Below are positions 36,150-48,008 of a stretch of DNA of 64,000 nucleotides, piece by piece. Origin of the DNA: Silene conica. Its lineage: Eukaryota > Streptophyta > Magnoliopsida > Caryophyllales > Caryophyllaceae. Every line of letters starts with the position of its first letter. The stretch's first letter is position 1. The notes beneath the pieces were generated by a model. It saw only the letters and a list, made by a program, of their open reading frames with translations. It was not told the origin of the DNA and searched no databases. The stretch is from the NCBI GenBank assembly GCA_029255685.2, contig CM055318.2, positions 67,861,136-67,925,135 of the forward strand, written 5' to 3'. Both the position numbers and the translations under genes were made by a program.

Positions 36150-37420
36150 TGTTAGGTTTTTAGTTACTCATAAACTAAATATTTAGTCATACTAACATAA
36201 TCCTTTAATTAACATTTTAATTAACATATTATTATGATCTTATGCATGCTTAAATATGCGAAATAGAAGAGAAATCGAGTCCTTACACTCGGTCCTAATG
36301 CAAGCAAGGATGATCCTCCAATGTTCAACAAGAACACCTCCTTTGTGATGCACCAAGACAATCCTTTAATGAACCGAAACCTTGTAGTTGCTAGGCTAGA
36401 AATCGGTTTCTCCTTAAACTATTATAATCTCTCTAATTAGAATATTATTTCAATACTACAATTAGTATGTAATATTATCTTATAATATAGATTTGAGGTT
36501 GTAAATTCTCTCCTTACTTAGTGAAAATTTCGGCTAAGACTAGAAGAGGAATGAATGTTTGATGTCCTTCTTATATCTCATATAATTAGCATGCTTTAAC
36601 TTAAGATAATAAAATAATTAACTTAAGAGCATGGGGAAGGGGGAGCCGGCCTTAGGGGAGAGCAACAAGGGAACAACTTCCCTTCTCAAGGCTCTTAGGG
36701 TGGCTCTAGGTTGGTGTCTCAAGGATTATGTCTAAACATAATGATTATAGTGTGTTTAATACACTAATCACCCACACCACCATCTCCTCATATCCGTCCC
36801 ATTTAATCCATAAAATGGATTTCATTTTACAATTTGTCAATCTTATAATTTGTACAAAGTGTGACATCTTATATGTCACTAATTAATAAAATGTTTTAGT
36901 ACATTTAAAACATATAAATATTTATCTCATAAACATTGTACATAATTAAATAAATCACATTTATTAATTAACAAGTAATTCGAAATTATAATTGTAAAAT
37001 GATATTTTATCGTCAATACGATTTACAACCTTTGTATTAATTTCAACCCGATTCATTCAAATAACGATATAATAAAGTATCGTTCAATGTTTAACAATTG
37101 ACACGTTTCAATTTTAAACATAAATCTTACATTAAGATTTAACCTCTAATTTCTCGATATACGTGTTTAAGGAATATGATCAAATCGTATCTTAATACAT
37201 TTGATCACTTTAACAATTAAGGGAATTGTCCTAAAGGTGTGAGCTAAAGGGGTCAACTGACCACCACCGTCATACGACAGTAATGTCAAACTCTAGCTAG
37301 GCAATCATTACCGATTAATGTTGGTCATTTGACTAATATAAATCGTATCATCCCTTGCGCATTCTCGTCATGAGATTTAATTACGTGATCGCACTATTGT
37401 TGAGGACATATATCCCAACA
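36150..37420 (-). repeat. Gag-only copia 5' LTR
   Basis: This copy lies next to the primer-binding site and so is the 5' LTR of the leftward element. It is the same length (1271 bp) as its partner. Confidence 0.9.
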
Positions 37421-38921
37421 GAGTCATATGCTTACAATTATCAGTGAGACAAGCCTACATTAAAAGAGTTACAAGCTAAGAAGTACCCTTTTCCTGACTC
37501 TGACTTATCTGGAATGCTAGATGACCTTCTAGAGAAAAAGGTTATACAACTGCCGGAGTCCAAGAGACCTGATCAGGCCAAAAAGACAAGTGATCCCAAC
37601 TATTATCGCTATCACAGACTGGTAAGTCATCCCCTTGAAAAGTGAGGAGAAAATTATGCAGCTCTCTAGGGATGGAAAAATTATCCTTGAGTTGGACGAA
37701 ACAGTAGCCACAAATCAAACTACTACAGTCTCGGAACAACAGGAGGGACATGCGGAGCCAGCAATGTGTCGTGGATGAAATGTATACATGTTGAAATTTG
37801 GTAGTCTCGAACCTGTTGCTATATGGTTTCCAAAGCCATCTATGTCGCCATCCCTAAAAACAATATTAACTCCTCAAGATGGGAAGAATGCGGATGAGGA
37901 TGATGGTGAAGAGTGGACCTTAGTCATACGCAAGAAGACGAAGAAAAAGGTCCTGCAACCAATCAAACATGTCCATTATCAACAAAAGCAATCAAAAGGG
38001 ATGAAATCCGCGATGTCTAAAAAAGAGAAAAAGTTCGCAACAATGATAAACCCACCTAACTTACCTGTCAGTCTATCTAAGCAAGAACTGTCGAACGACA
38101 CTGCTCTACAAAAAATATTACCATTAAATTCCTTCAACGATGTTACTGTATGTACCATCTCAGCTGCCGTAGGCCATGATAATACAGAAACAGTAAAGGA
38201 AAATGAACTGGATGATGCAGCACTATCCCAACGATTACAATCTTACCCCCAGAAGGACATTGAAGTGGTAGAGGCTCTCGACGCCCTTCCCGCAAATATG
38301 GGGTGGAGACAAATCTTTCACTTACCAAAAGAGAAGCGTCAGATAATCCTCCAAGGACTTGATAAACCAGAACTATATGCTGGCAAGATGAAAGATGTGG
38401 GAGAGCCGATAGAACAATCAACGCAGTGCATCTCTTGTAATGCAGCCTTAACCTTTTCAGATGAAGACCTGCTTCTTGGTTCCAAGCCTCAAAACAGACC
38501 ACTTTATATGTCAGGTTACATTCGAGGACAAAAGGTCAACAGAATCTTAATAGATGGAGGCTCGGGAGTGAATCTCATGCCAAAAGCAACCATGAAAGAG
38601 TTGGGAATCAAAATTGATGAACTTTCCAAAAGCCGAACAGTAATTCATGGTTTCAACTTAAATGGGGATAGGGCTATTGGCATGATTCGCGTAAACCTTA
38701 GCATGGGCGACTTGTCATCTGAAACATTCTTCCATGTCATCGAGGCTAAGACATCGTTCAAGTTATTATTAGGACGACCATGGAAACATGAGAATGGAGT
38801 CGTTGCGTCAACCCTTCATCAATGCTTGAAGTATTATCGCGGCGGTGAAAGAAAATTAAATGGAGATGCCAAACCTTTCACTCAGGCCGACTCTTTCTTC
38901 GCTGACGCAAAGTTGTTTTAA
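37421..38921 (+). pseudogene. Tat element 1 gag tail and protease
   Basis: Right of the copia insertion the gag-like frame resumes (PTLKELQAKKYPFPDSD, then DPNYYRYHRLVSHPLEK) but is stopped at a TGA near 37466 and at 37643. A second open stretch at 37788-38921 holds the aspartic protease, with the catalytic LIDGGSGVN near residue 255 and LLLGRPW near residue 330. A TAA at 38919 breaks the frame, which continues in phase to about 39191. Confidence 0.8.
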
Positions 38922-39247
38922 GAGAATGGTACGTCTAGTGAGTTCATGCCCACCACCATTTCTTCAACTGGAAAAGGAGGTAAGCTGACAAACAATATCA
39001 AGGAAGGTGATGCAACAAGTCATGTTATAGAAAATGACGTCAAGCAAAATGCAGACAACGCTAGTAAAACAGATACTCCCGTTTCATCACCCAAGAAGCA
39101 AAAAATGCCAAAAAGTCATCGTCGCCAATATTGCGTTATATTCCCAAGTCTCGCCGCAAAGAAGGAGATAGTCCTTTTGAAGAATGTCTAACAAAAACAG
39201 ATCTTGAAGAGAAAAGTAAATCAAACCCGATGATCTGACAAGAATGG

Positions 39248-40680
39248 ATGACGGAGGTCACCATGCCTCTTCCGAGTTTAAACCAAACAAAGATTATGAG
39301 AACCCCTCCAGTTGGTTTCATTTGTTCATCAAGCATATCATCAAGTGATCAAAATGTGGGAAGATTTGATTCTAACGCATACAAGCTACTAGCAAAGGCA
39401 GGTTACAATTTTGCAAAACCAACTCCACTTGGAAAAGTTATAGAAGTTGAACCTTATGGGCTTAACAAAACACAACAGGAATTGTTCAAGCAAGAAGGGA
39501 GCTTTATAGAGTCTAAAGCAGGGCTTGGTTATAGGTCTCCCACACCCACGAAGATAAGTGCTCGTAGGAACAAAACTGTTATATCTTCACAACATATCAC
39601 AGTAGGAGAGGCTGGGGAGAATAAAGTAGAAGACATTAAAAGACCACCAACATCTTCAGTCTTCGATAGGATAAGTCAACCTACACAGAGAGATCGTCCT
39701 TCTGTATTCGAAAGGCTAAGGAGACTGAGCCCTACAACGAATCGTCCTTCTGTCTTCACTCGACTGGTTAAACAGAGAGCAAGTAAACTTAAGTCGTCGC
39801 TACCATGTACAAGCAAAAAGGGTGCATTATGCGATCGTTTAGGTGTTCGTTCAAACAAAGTCTTCACTCGTTTGGGAGCCTCCAAAAATGATAATGATAC
39901 AGCCCTTCTGTGCTCAAGCCATATAGAAGAAAAAGATGAAGAAGTAAACATAAGTGATGACTTGAGAAGCAAAATACCCTCTCGCATGAAGCGTTTGCAA
40001 GTAGTAGACATCATCCAACATGAACCACTAAAAGTACGAAGGCGTGTATTGGTTCTCACCGGTCAATCCTCAAAAACTGTTCAAGAGTCTGAAGCTTCAT
40101 CTTCACATTCCCGTGATGCAAAAGACTTGGTAATTATGAGTTCTTATCATATCACTGCAGAAGAGATACCTGGTGACAACGATGAGGTAGAGGCCGATAA
40201 GGCACCTGAAACACTTGAAGACGGAGTACAATCAACCGTAGATGATTTAAAAGAATTCAACCTGGGAACTGTTGAAGACCCTCGTCCAATATACGTTAGT
40301 GCCCTATTAACTAAAGAGGAAGAAGAGGAATACTACAAATTGCTGGTTGAGTACAAGGACGTCTTCGCATGGAGCTACAAAGAAATGCCCGGGCTAAGCC
40401 CGCAAATTGCAGTTCATCGTTTGGCAATCAGAAAAGTAATAAGTCCTAGAAAGCAATCTCAATGTCGCTTCAGGTCCGAGCTTATACCTGAGATTGAAAA
40501 AGAGGTTAATAAACTCATCGAGGCTGGATTTATCCGTGAAGTCAAATATCCTACCTGGATAGCCAATATTGTTCCTGTCAGAAAGAAGAATGGGCAACTA
40601 CGTGTATGCGTTGACTTCAGGGATCTTAACGATGCATGTCCAAAGGATGACTTCCCTTTGCCAGTTACAGAGTTAATATA
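39248..40680 (+). pseudogene. Tat element 1 protease-RT linker and N-terminal RT
   Basis: The first 300 codons are a low-conservation linker with three repeats of a PSVFERL / PSVFTRL motif. The reverse transcriptase starts near residue 400 (PEIEKEVNKLIEAGFIRE, RVCVDFRDLNDACPKDDFPL). It is in a different frame from the protease part. It is cut at 40681 by a small insertion, after the conserved PLP motif. Confidence 0.82.
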
Positions 40681-40800
40681 CTAGTAGAAAAGCCCCCTAT
40701 AGCGGCGGTTGTAAATGGGTTTTTTACGGCGGTTCTTACAATTCTTGGTGCGCCGTTTATTTTGGCGTCGTTTAGCCTTTGCGGCGGTTACAATCAAATA
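40681..40800. mobile_element. Fragment of a CACTA-like MITE within RT
   Basis: About 120 bp interrupt the RT between PLPVTEL and GHETLSFMDC. The insert starts CTAGTAGAAAAGCC, which resembles a CACTA terminus lacking its first bases. It contains GCGGCGGTT repeats. A matching inverted right end is missing, so it is truncated. It accounts for the loss of roughly five RT residues plus a frame break. Confidence 0.55.
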
Positions 40801-41217
40801 CTGGCCACGAAACACTCTCATTTATGGATTGTACTGCTGGATACAATCAAATACAAATGGCACCTGAAGATCAAGAAGCAACCGCATTTCGCACACCGAA
40901 AGGAATATTTTGCTACACAGTTATGCCCTTTGGACTGAAGAATGCCGGGGCCACATATCAACGGGCAATGCAAAAGATCTTTGATGACATGTTGCATAAA
41001 AAATAGAGTGTTATGTCGATGACGTAGTTGTCAAATCAAAGAAACGAGGAAACCATGTTAAAGATCTTCGAACCATCTTTCAGAGGCTTAGAAAATGTCA
41101 ACTCAAGATGAACCCCTTAAAGTGTGCGTTTGGTGTCACATCCGGAAAGTTCTTGGGTTTCGTAGTCAGGCATAGAGGCATTGAAATAGACTAGACAAAA
41201 ATCAAAGCTATCAACGA
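40801..41217 (+). pseudogene. Tat element 1 RT, catalytic part
   Basis: This part continues with MAPEDQEATAFRTPKGIF and MPFGLKNAGATYQRAM. A frameshift in an A run at about 41000 precedes the catalytic YVDD at 41012-41023. The thumb follows (LRKCQLKMNPLKCAFGV), and a TAG at 41192-41194 replaces the glutamine expected in GIEID-Q-TKI. Confidence 0.85.
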
Positions 41218-41218
41218 A

Positions 41219-42733
41219 ATGTCGGAACCAAAGACGTTGAAGGAACTCCGCGGGTTACAGGGACGTTTGGCATACATTCGACGGTTTATCTCTAATCTAG
41301 CAGGACGTTGTCAACCATTTAGCCATCTTATGAAAAAGAATGCTCCATTTGAATGGGATGATAAATGCAAAAATGTTTTTGATAGCATTAAGAAGTACCT
41401 AGCCAGTGCACCGGTTCTGGGGGCACCAATTCCAGGAAAACCACTCATTTTATACATCGCCGCACAAGAAAGTTGGATGGGGGCAATGTGTGCCCAAGAA
41501 ATTCAAGGACACAAGGAAAGGGCACTCTACTACCTGAGTCGTACCTTGGTTGGAGCCGAGTTGAATTATTCCCCAATTGAGAAAATATGTCTGGCATTGG
41601 TGTTCGCAATTCAAAAGCTAAGACACTACATGCAGGCGCATACCGTACACGTGGTCTCAAAGGCCGACCCCATCAAGTATATACTCTCACGACCAGTTTT
41701 GTCTGGTAGACTTACAAAATGGGCAGTGTTACTTAAACAATATGATTTAGTGTTTGTGTCTCAAAAAGCAGTAAAAGGCGAAGTCATTGCCGATTTCTTC
41801 GCTGATCATCCAGTCCCAGCGGAGTGGGAACTTTCAGACGAACTACCAGGAGAAGAAATCTTTTGTGTGGATATTTTACCTCCATGGCAAATGTACTTTG
41901 ACGGAGCTGCAAGACAGGACGGAGCTGGTGTAGGAGTTGTGTTCATATCTCCACAAAATCATGTTATGCCATACTCTTTTACGCTCACACAGTGTTGCTC
42001 AAATAATGTGGCAGAATACCAAGCTTTAATATTAGGCCTTCAAATGGCAATCGAAATAGGCGTCGGGGACATGGATATTTACGGGGACTCACAATTGGTG
42101 ATCAACCAAGTACTCGAGGAGTACGAGGTAAAAAAGGAAGACCTAATTCCCTATCATCGGCAAGCGCTGCAACTTCTTAATCAACTCGACTCCATCAATC
42201 TTGGTCATGTACCAAGGAGTGCCAATAAGTTGGCTGACGCGCTTGCTAATCTTGCAGCCACTCTGGCACTGGGGGCAGAAGAATTTATGCAAGTCCCAGT
42301 CTGCAATCGATGGGCAATACCTTTGCTTGAAGGTATAGAGAATATAGATACAACAAACATGATTTGTGTCTACACGGCTGATGAAGATGATTGGCGCCAA
42401 CCTATCATTGATTTCCTGGACCACCAAAAACTACCTGATGATCCCGGGCACAAAATGGAAATACGCCGACGTGCTTCAAAATTTCTTCATTACAAAGGGA
42501 CGCTCTACAGACGCTCTTTCTTAGGACATTGGTTAAGGTGTCTAAATAGAGACGAAGCTACTCAAGCGATGCAAGAGGCTCACTCTGGCATTTGTGGTGC
42601 TCACCAATCTGGGCCTAAACTTCATGACCGTGTGAAGAGAATGGGATATTACTGGCCAACCATGGTTCAAGACTGCATGGACTTCGCAAAAAAGTGTGAA
42701 CCCTGCCAGTTCTACGCAAACTTCATACATTAA
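41219..42733 (+). pseudogene. Tat element 1 RNase H, second RNase H, integrase head
   Basis: The connection domain (KELRGLQGRLAYIRRFIS) leads into the retroviral-type RNase H at residues about 80-190. A second RNase H with MYFDGAARQDGAG, NNVAEYQALILGLQ and YGDSQLVINQ follows at about 225-350, which is the diagnostic Tat-lineage domain. The integrase HHCC zinc finger (H-SGICGAH ... CEPCQ) is near the end. A TAA at 42731 breaks the frame just after it. Confidence 0.88.
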
Positions 42734-43639
42734 CCGCCGGAGCCGTTACATCCAACTATATCTTCATGGCCCTTTGAAGCTTGGGGACTTGATGTTGTAG
42801 GACCTCTCACTCCAAAAGCCTCAAATGGACACGAGTATATTCTCGCTGGTACTGACTATTTTTCAAAATGGGCAGAAGCCATCACATTACGGGAAGTCAA
42901 GAAGGAAAATGTTGTGAATTTCATCCGAACACAGATAATTTACAGATATGGTGTACCACAACATATCATAACTGATAATGGGAAGCAGTTCGATAACCAT
43001 CTGATGTCAAGTTTAGGAGAGAAGTTCAAATTCACACAGTACAAATCATCCTTGTACAACGCTCCTGCAAATGGTTTGGCTGAAGCTTTTAACAAGACAC
43101 TTTGTAACTTATTGAGAAAGGTAGTAGCAAAATCAAAACGAGACTGGCATGAACGAATTGGTGAGGCATTGTGGGCCTATCGTACCACATACAAAACTCC
43201 TACTCAAGCAACTCCGTACGCGTTAGTATATGGAGTAGAGGCTGTGGTGCCGTTAGAAATACAGATCCCCTCCTTATGCATTGTTGTTCAAGAGAAACTT
43301 ACAGAAGATGAAAATGCTAAGTTACGTCTAGAAGAGTTAGAGGCACCCGATGAAAAAAGACTAGAGGCCCAACAAAAACTCCAATGCTATCAAGCAAGGT
43401 TGTCACGAGCATTCAACAAAAAAGTGCGCCCTCGTGCTTTTCAAGTAGGAGACCTAGTCCTTGCAGTACGAAGACCAATTATCACCTCTCACAAACCGGT
43501 TGGTAAATTCACCTCTAAGTGGGATGGCCCGTATGTGGTGCAAGAAGTTTACACAAACGGCGCATACAAGATTGCAGATGAAGATGGAGTGTGCATAGGC
43601 CCAATAAATGGGAAATTTCTCAAACGTTACTATTGTTGA
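42734..43639 (+). pseudogene. Tat element 1 integrase core and C-terminus
   Basis: This continues in the same frame after the TAA. It holds the DDE core: D in GLDVVGPL, D in ITDNGKQFD and E in NGLAEAFNK. The GPY-like end is KWDGPYVVQEV. The frame closes at a TGA after LKRYYC with no chromodomain. The catalytic residues remain, so only the upstream stop and earlier breaks kill this part. Confidence 0.87.
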
Positions 43640-44541
43640 AGCGAGTCATGCTCCTAAGCAAGAGCGTAAACTGCCAGTCATGCTCCTAAGCAAGAGTCTA
43701 AACTGCAAACCTTTTCAAACTACGTCGAGTTGATCCTGTGAAGTACCATTTTTACTTTATGTGTCCGTAGTCAGTTTGAGTAACCATCTAGCTCAAGCAC
43801 AGCTACACATGTATATATACATGTTGTTTTTCTAAAAAAAAAAAAACAAAAAAAAAAAACAAAAAAAAAAAAAAAAAAACAACAAAAAAAAAACACAAAA
43901 AAAAAACACAAAAAAAAAAACACAAAAAAAAAACACAAAAAAAATCCTTCGACCTTCACGAACTACGTCGGCTTGATCTTGTAAAGTACTTTTGCGCTTT
44001 ACGAGTACGTAGGCAACTTGGGTGAACATGTAGCTCAAGTGCAGCCACGCGTTCAAACAAACCCCTCCATCTGTGAACTACGTTGGCTTGATCTTGCATT
44101 TTGTCCACCATGGTCGTTTGCGAGTACGTAGGCAGTTTGAACAAACACTTTGTTTAAATGCAGCCACACCAAAAAAAAATCAAAACCTATCAAAATCGCT
44201 CCTGGCCCGCATGAGCCTAAACTATGAACGACTAAATCTAAAATGACAATGTGCCTTGTAACTGGTATCTTATACTTGGATATAGTCTGAAAACGGAATG
44301 TAAAATTATAATGCAACATAATACATTTACATTATATCCAAAAAGAGACGAGTGCAGAGTACATCCAGTTAGTCACGACATTGTCACACTAAGGAGTACA
44401 TAATCTACAGATACAAAATGAGGTATACGTATGTATACCAAACACTGCAACTCCTACTTACAAAATGATAACATACCCTGTTATCAAGTCAAAAAAGAGA
44501 TGGTGCGCATAAAAAAGGGATGGGTGACCAGTAATAAACTC
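43640..44541 (+). repeat. Tat element 1 3' repeats and A-rich tract
   Basis: Two copies of a CAGTCATGCTCCTAAGCAAG-like unit lie at about 43646-43705. Three copies of an approximately 90-bp unit (CTACGT-GGTTGATC-TG ... GAGTACGTAGGCA) start near 43720, 43970 and 44075. Between the first two is a 110-bp A-rich tract broken by single C residues (43836-43945). The remainder to 44541 is non-coding. Confidence 0.7.
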
Positions 44542-46930
44542 CTAAAATACAAAATCCATCCAAGCTTCCGGGTCCAACGATGATTGCAGTTCCAAAACTA
44601 AACGCCTTTGCTCCTCAAGTACAGCTACATCTTTTGTACTCAATTGCGGGGTGGCCTCCAATTTAGCAATCTTCGCCCCTCTTGTTTCTAATTGATTTCG
44701 GGCAGCCTTGCGAGATTTCTCGAGATTTTCCATCTCACCAGATAACTCACGATATGCTTCACGTGCCTTTTCTAACGCGTCCTCTAGTTGAGCTATCTCT
44801 TTGCCTACATCAGATATTTTTTCTGTTATAGTAAGACAAGCTGCCTCGACATCGGCAAGAGCATGACTATCTTTTTCGAGTCCTTCGCGCTCTTCAGTAA
44901 TTTCTTTGCTTAAATCTTCATGGCTAAGACGCTCCCTGGTAGCTTCTTCTAGAAAGCAAAATGCCTTGACGGTGGCGACATACGACTCTATCTTATCTTG
45001 AAGCCGGGTCGGATCCCCTCGATCTAAAGTGTTTTATACATTTGTAAACCAAGGCGGCTTCTTTCCCAATTTTCTCAACATCTGCAAATGCGGCTTCTTT
45101 TACCGTCTTCAACAAGCTACTAGCAGCCATCTTTAAGCCTGTATGTAAAATACCTTTTACCGGTGTCTGTGGCATCATTGTAATCACAGACGGTGCGGGA
45201 AATGATTTGTTTGGATGTGGACTGACAGAAGTATCAAGCATCTTCTTCTCGTGTCTAAGACTTTGCCTCGCAGCAACTTCTGGAGAATGAGGGCTTTGAA
45301 CAGACGATTGACTGGTGGAGGTTAACAATCCTACTGTTTTGTTCTTCAGATGAGATGATTCTCTTTTACCTTCCTCGATAGGTTGCTTGAACTTTTTTAT
45401 CTCCTTGCCTTTGCGGGGATTCGAACGGTCAACAACATAAAAAAGAGGGTCACCTATCAAATTTGGCACTTCTTTCTCGAGATTAAATTCTCCATCCTAC
45501 AACACAAAAAAAAGGGACAGTTAACAAAAAAAACCACACACAAAGTGTTTCTTTTTTGTAAAAAAGAAACAAAAAGCATATTACCAGAATCAATTTTGAA
45601 GGATTGTCAGAAAATTCTGGTATGTTTGCAAAAAGGTCTGCGTCAACGCCGTTGGAGTTTCTCACATTGCTAGAAGCAACATTAACTTTATCAACATTTT
45701 CTCGACGCCTATGTTTGAAGTTGGTGTCTGACTCCCCATCATCACTATCCACTCCTCCAGCAACGATTTGGTTAGGCTGTGAACTACCCGCCTGATTTCT
45801 TGGAGATTGAATTATGGATGATGTCTCATCAAAGCCTTCGGCCTTAGAATGATTGGGCGATGTACGTATTGCACTTTTTTTCCCGTGATTCTTAGATAGC
45901 TTCTTGGTTGGATCAGGTTCTATCGCTGAATTTAGCACAAGAGTTTTTGCTAACAAGTCTTTTACATCAACCTTGCTCCAGCACTTTTCAAAAGCTACTG
46001 AATTAAAATCACGCCACTTTGACCTCGGAGGAGGAAACAAATTCACCCGGGATTGACTGCCTTCAAATAAAATCATTCGCCATTTTTTGAGAGCTTCTTT
46101 GTAAGATATATGTTTTGCATCTGAAGTAAGAATGCTAAGAAGCCCTTGACAGAAACCAAATTGTTTCGAAAAACGATATGGGGTGTATGGTTGGATCGAA
46201 AATAATGCACCAGATCGTAATGGAAAATATGCAGTGCGTAAACGGATGAAATAGCTTAAGTTGACTTTATCTAAGGCTCCGTCATCGTGCAAACATACAC
46301 CCTTGTCAAAAAAATTTGTAATACAACCAAGGTTAATGGAGCGTCCTTCGTGGATAAGTCTACGAGCTTCGTCATCTCTAAAAAAATTTGCGTGTTGAGC
46401 ACCGGAATAAAGCACCATTCTTGGACCCATCGGGCATGGTTCAACTTCATGATGTGTCCTGAAATAGTAAGCAAGCCAACCGTACAAATAATGGGCAGGG
46501 AAGACGGAACCCGAATAACCAGGCTTGGGAGACGTAGAAATCATGTTGAGCCCTCGATAAATACTAGCTAGCACCGGCGGTGCAAGACTAAACACTTCTC
46601 CACGAGCCATCAAGCTTGCTACCTCAAAGGTTTCTGGTCTAATTAATCGGTCTTCAGATTCCGGTAGTACAAAGTTACACAACCAACATGACAAAAAGGC
46701 TGCCAAATATGTTGATTGCTTCCGACTTTCATGAACTATCCTCAAGGATTCAAATATCTTTGCCTCTTCAGTTGTCCAGACAAGCGGTTTTGGGTCAATT
46801 TCTCCAGAAGGATTTCATGTAAAATTCGGAGGTTTCTTGCTCTCTCGTCGTCGCTTCGGGGGCGTTTTATATACGAGAGACCTTTTGCACCAGAACTCGA
46901 TCCATGGTTGCGAAGTGACTCCTTTTCCAC
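44542..46930 (-). pseudogene. Antisense plant-mobile-domain gene of Tat element 1
   Basis: This is a gene antisense to pol, between integrase and the 3' LTR. The main exon (46745-45586) encodes a plant mobile domain (PF10536-like): FLSCWLCNFVLPESEDRL, EVASLMARGEVFSLAP, YLYGWLAYYFRTHH. A donor after SKLIL (about 45585) and an acceptor before DGEFNLEKEV (about 45497) make a clean intron. The second exon has an S/P/K-rich linker, and after a frameshift near 45000 it ends in a coiled coil (MENLEKSRKAARNQLETRGA) closing at 44542. The N-terminal part above 46745 is also frameshifted. Function in the element is unknown. Confidence 0.75.
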
Positions 46931-47016
46931 CAGACTGTGTCTTGAGACGATGATAAATAACTAATAAAAAATGACATGCTCGGGGAATTAGCCGAACGCC
47001 CTGAGCATCAAAGCTC

Positions 47017-47420
47017 TGAAATTCTCTCTGAAAATCTCGTTAAATTCATCGTAAGCAGTCAAAAAGCACAACAAATTCGTGCCCCCTGCGCAAGAAAACT
47101 CAAACACTTAAACATGAATATTCAAACATTCAAACTTGAATATTCAAACATTCAAACATTCAAGAGAGATTCAAGTCGTTCGACCTCTCAAGAATACAAG
47201 TCAACGTGACGCGTAGAGTGCATCCACCCTCTACACGCGACCCCCTTCAACAAAAACGCACGCGCACCCCTTAAGTGGATCGTGCACGTGTAACCTGTTT
47301 GTTTAGTTAGAATTAGAGGATTATTAGAGATTGTACACGAAATTTTCTGATATTAATAAAAACTTATTTTGTTTCTGTGTTTTGTATTTCAGTTATCGTA
47401 ATACAAAATCCGTTGCTACA
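47017..47420 (+). repeat. Tat element 1, 3' LTR copy
   Basis: This copy matches 21721-22124 over its full length. The sequence just upstream (GCCCTGAGCATCAAAGC) is not a polypurine tract. The base order after it (CCAAT) does not duplicate the five bases before the 5' copy (AGATC). Confidence 0.8.
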
Positions 47421-47790
47421 CCAATATTAGAAGATTAGAGATGAGGAAGCAATTGCAGTAGAATTAGAACCAACTAGTGTTGAACCCGTGCAATTTATTT
47501 TTAGAAAAAATATGGTGGATAATTAATATTACCGAATAGTGTCAATAATACGTGAATATTGTGCATTTAATTTCTATTATATTGATAATACGTTAAAATG
47601 CACATGATAATAATAATGGTATTTATATATCCATTCTTTTATTGTTTTTTTTAAATCGATATAGATGTTATTTCAAGGTTTGTTTTGTACCGTTATGTTT
47701 ATGATTTGATTTCGCAAAATATATAAATTTGTACACTATTATTGGTTGTTATATTAATATTATGTTGTTTTTATTGTTTTTTAATTTAGT

Positions 47791-47998
47791 ATTGTCGGTT
47801 TTTTTCGATTGCAAAAATGCACGGGTATATTTAACCGGTATACTTTTAAGAACATCGATATAATATATCCATATATTGTGTATTGTAATTATTTATTGGA
47901 ATTTTTTAAACTTTACTCAATTTTGTTTTTAAATTTAGTATTGTCGCTTTTTTTCGATTGCAAAAATACACCGGTATATTTAACGGGTATACACTTGC
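47791..47998. repeat. Two-copy AT-rich repeat
   Basis: AGTATTGTCGGTTTTTTTCG with GGGTATATTTAACCGGTATAC at 47789-47845 recurs at 47937-47992 with small changes. Confidence 0.7.
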
Positions 47999-48008
47999 CA
48001 TAAATTAA

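Larger units (their letters stand above)
23569..37420 (-). mobile_element. Gag-only copia element (TR-GAG type)
   Basis: Two 1271-bp LTRs (23569-24839 and 36150-37420) are flanked by GAGTC at 23564-23568 and 37421-37425, a clean 5-bp target duplication. The primer site GGTATCAGAGC lies on the minus strand next to the right LTR, so the element reads leftward. The only coding region is gag. After the CACTA insertion is removed the element is about 8.4 kb, with no protease, integrase or RT. It must depend on a related autonomous element. It splits the Tat gag-pol region. Confidence 0.92.
21721..47420 (+). mobile_element. Tat-lineage Ty3/gypsy element with nested inserts
   Basis: Two 404-bp direct repeats bound gag, a protease/RT/RNase H/second RNase H/integrase series on the plus strand, and an antisense gene near the 3' end. 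The extra RNase H between the normal RNase H and integrase, and the lack of a chromodomain, are the mark of the Tat (Ogre/Retand) lineage. Without the copia insertion the element would be about 11.8 kb. Pol is broken at many points, so the copy is dead. No 5-bp target duplication is visible at the borders given here. Confidence 0.85.

Noticed and set aside
43771-44056. Phenylalanine/cysteine-rich minus-strand frames
   Set aside because: They come from the A-rich tract with spaced C residues and have no coding value.
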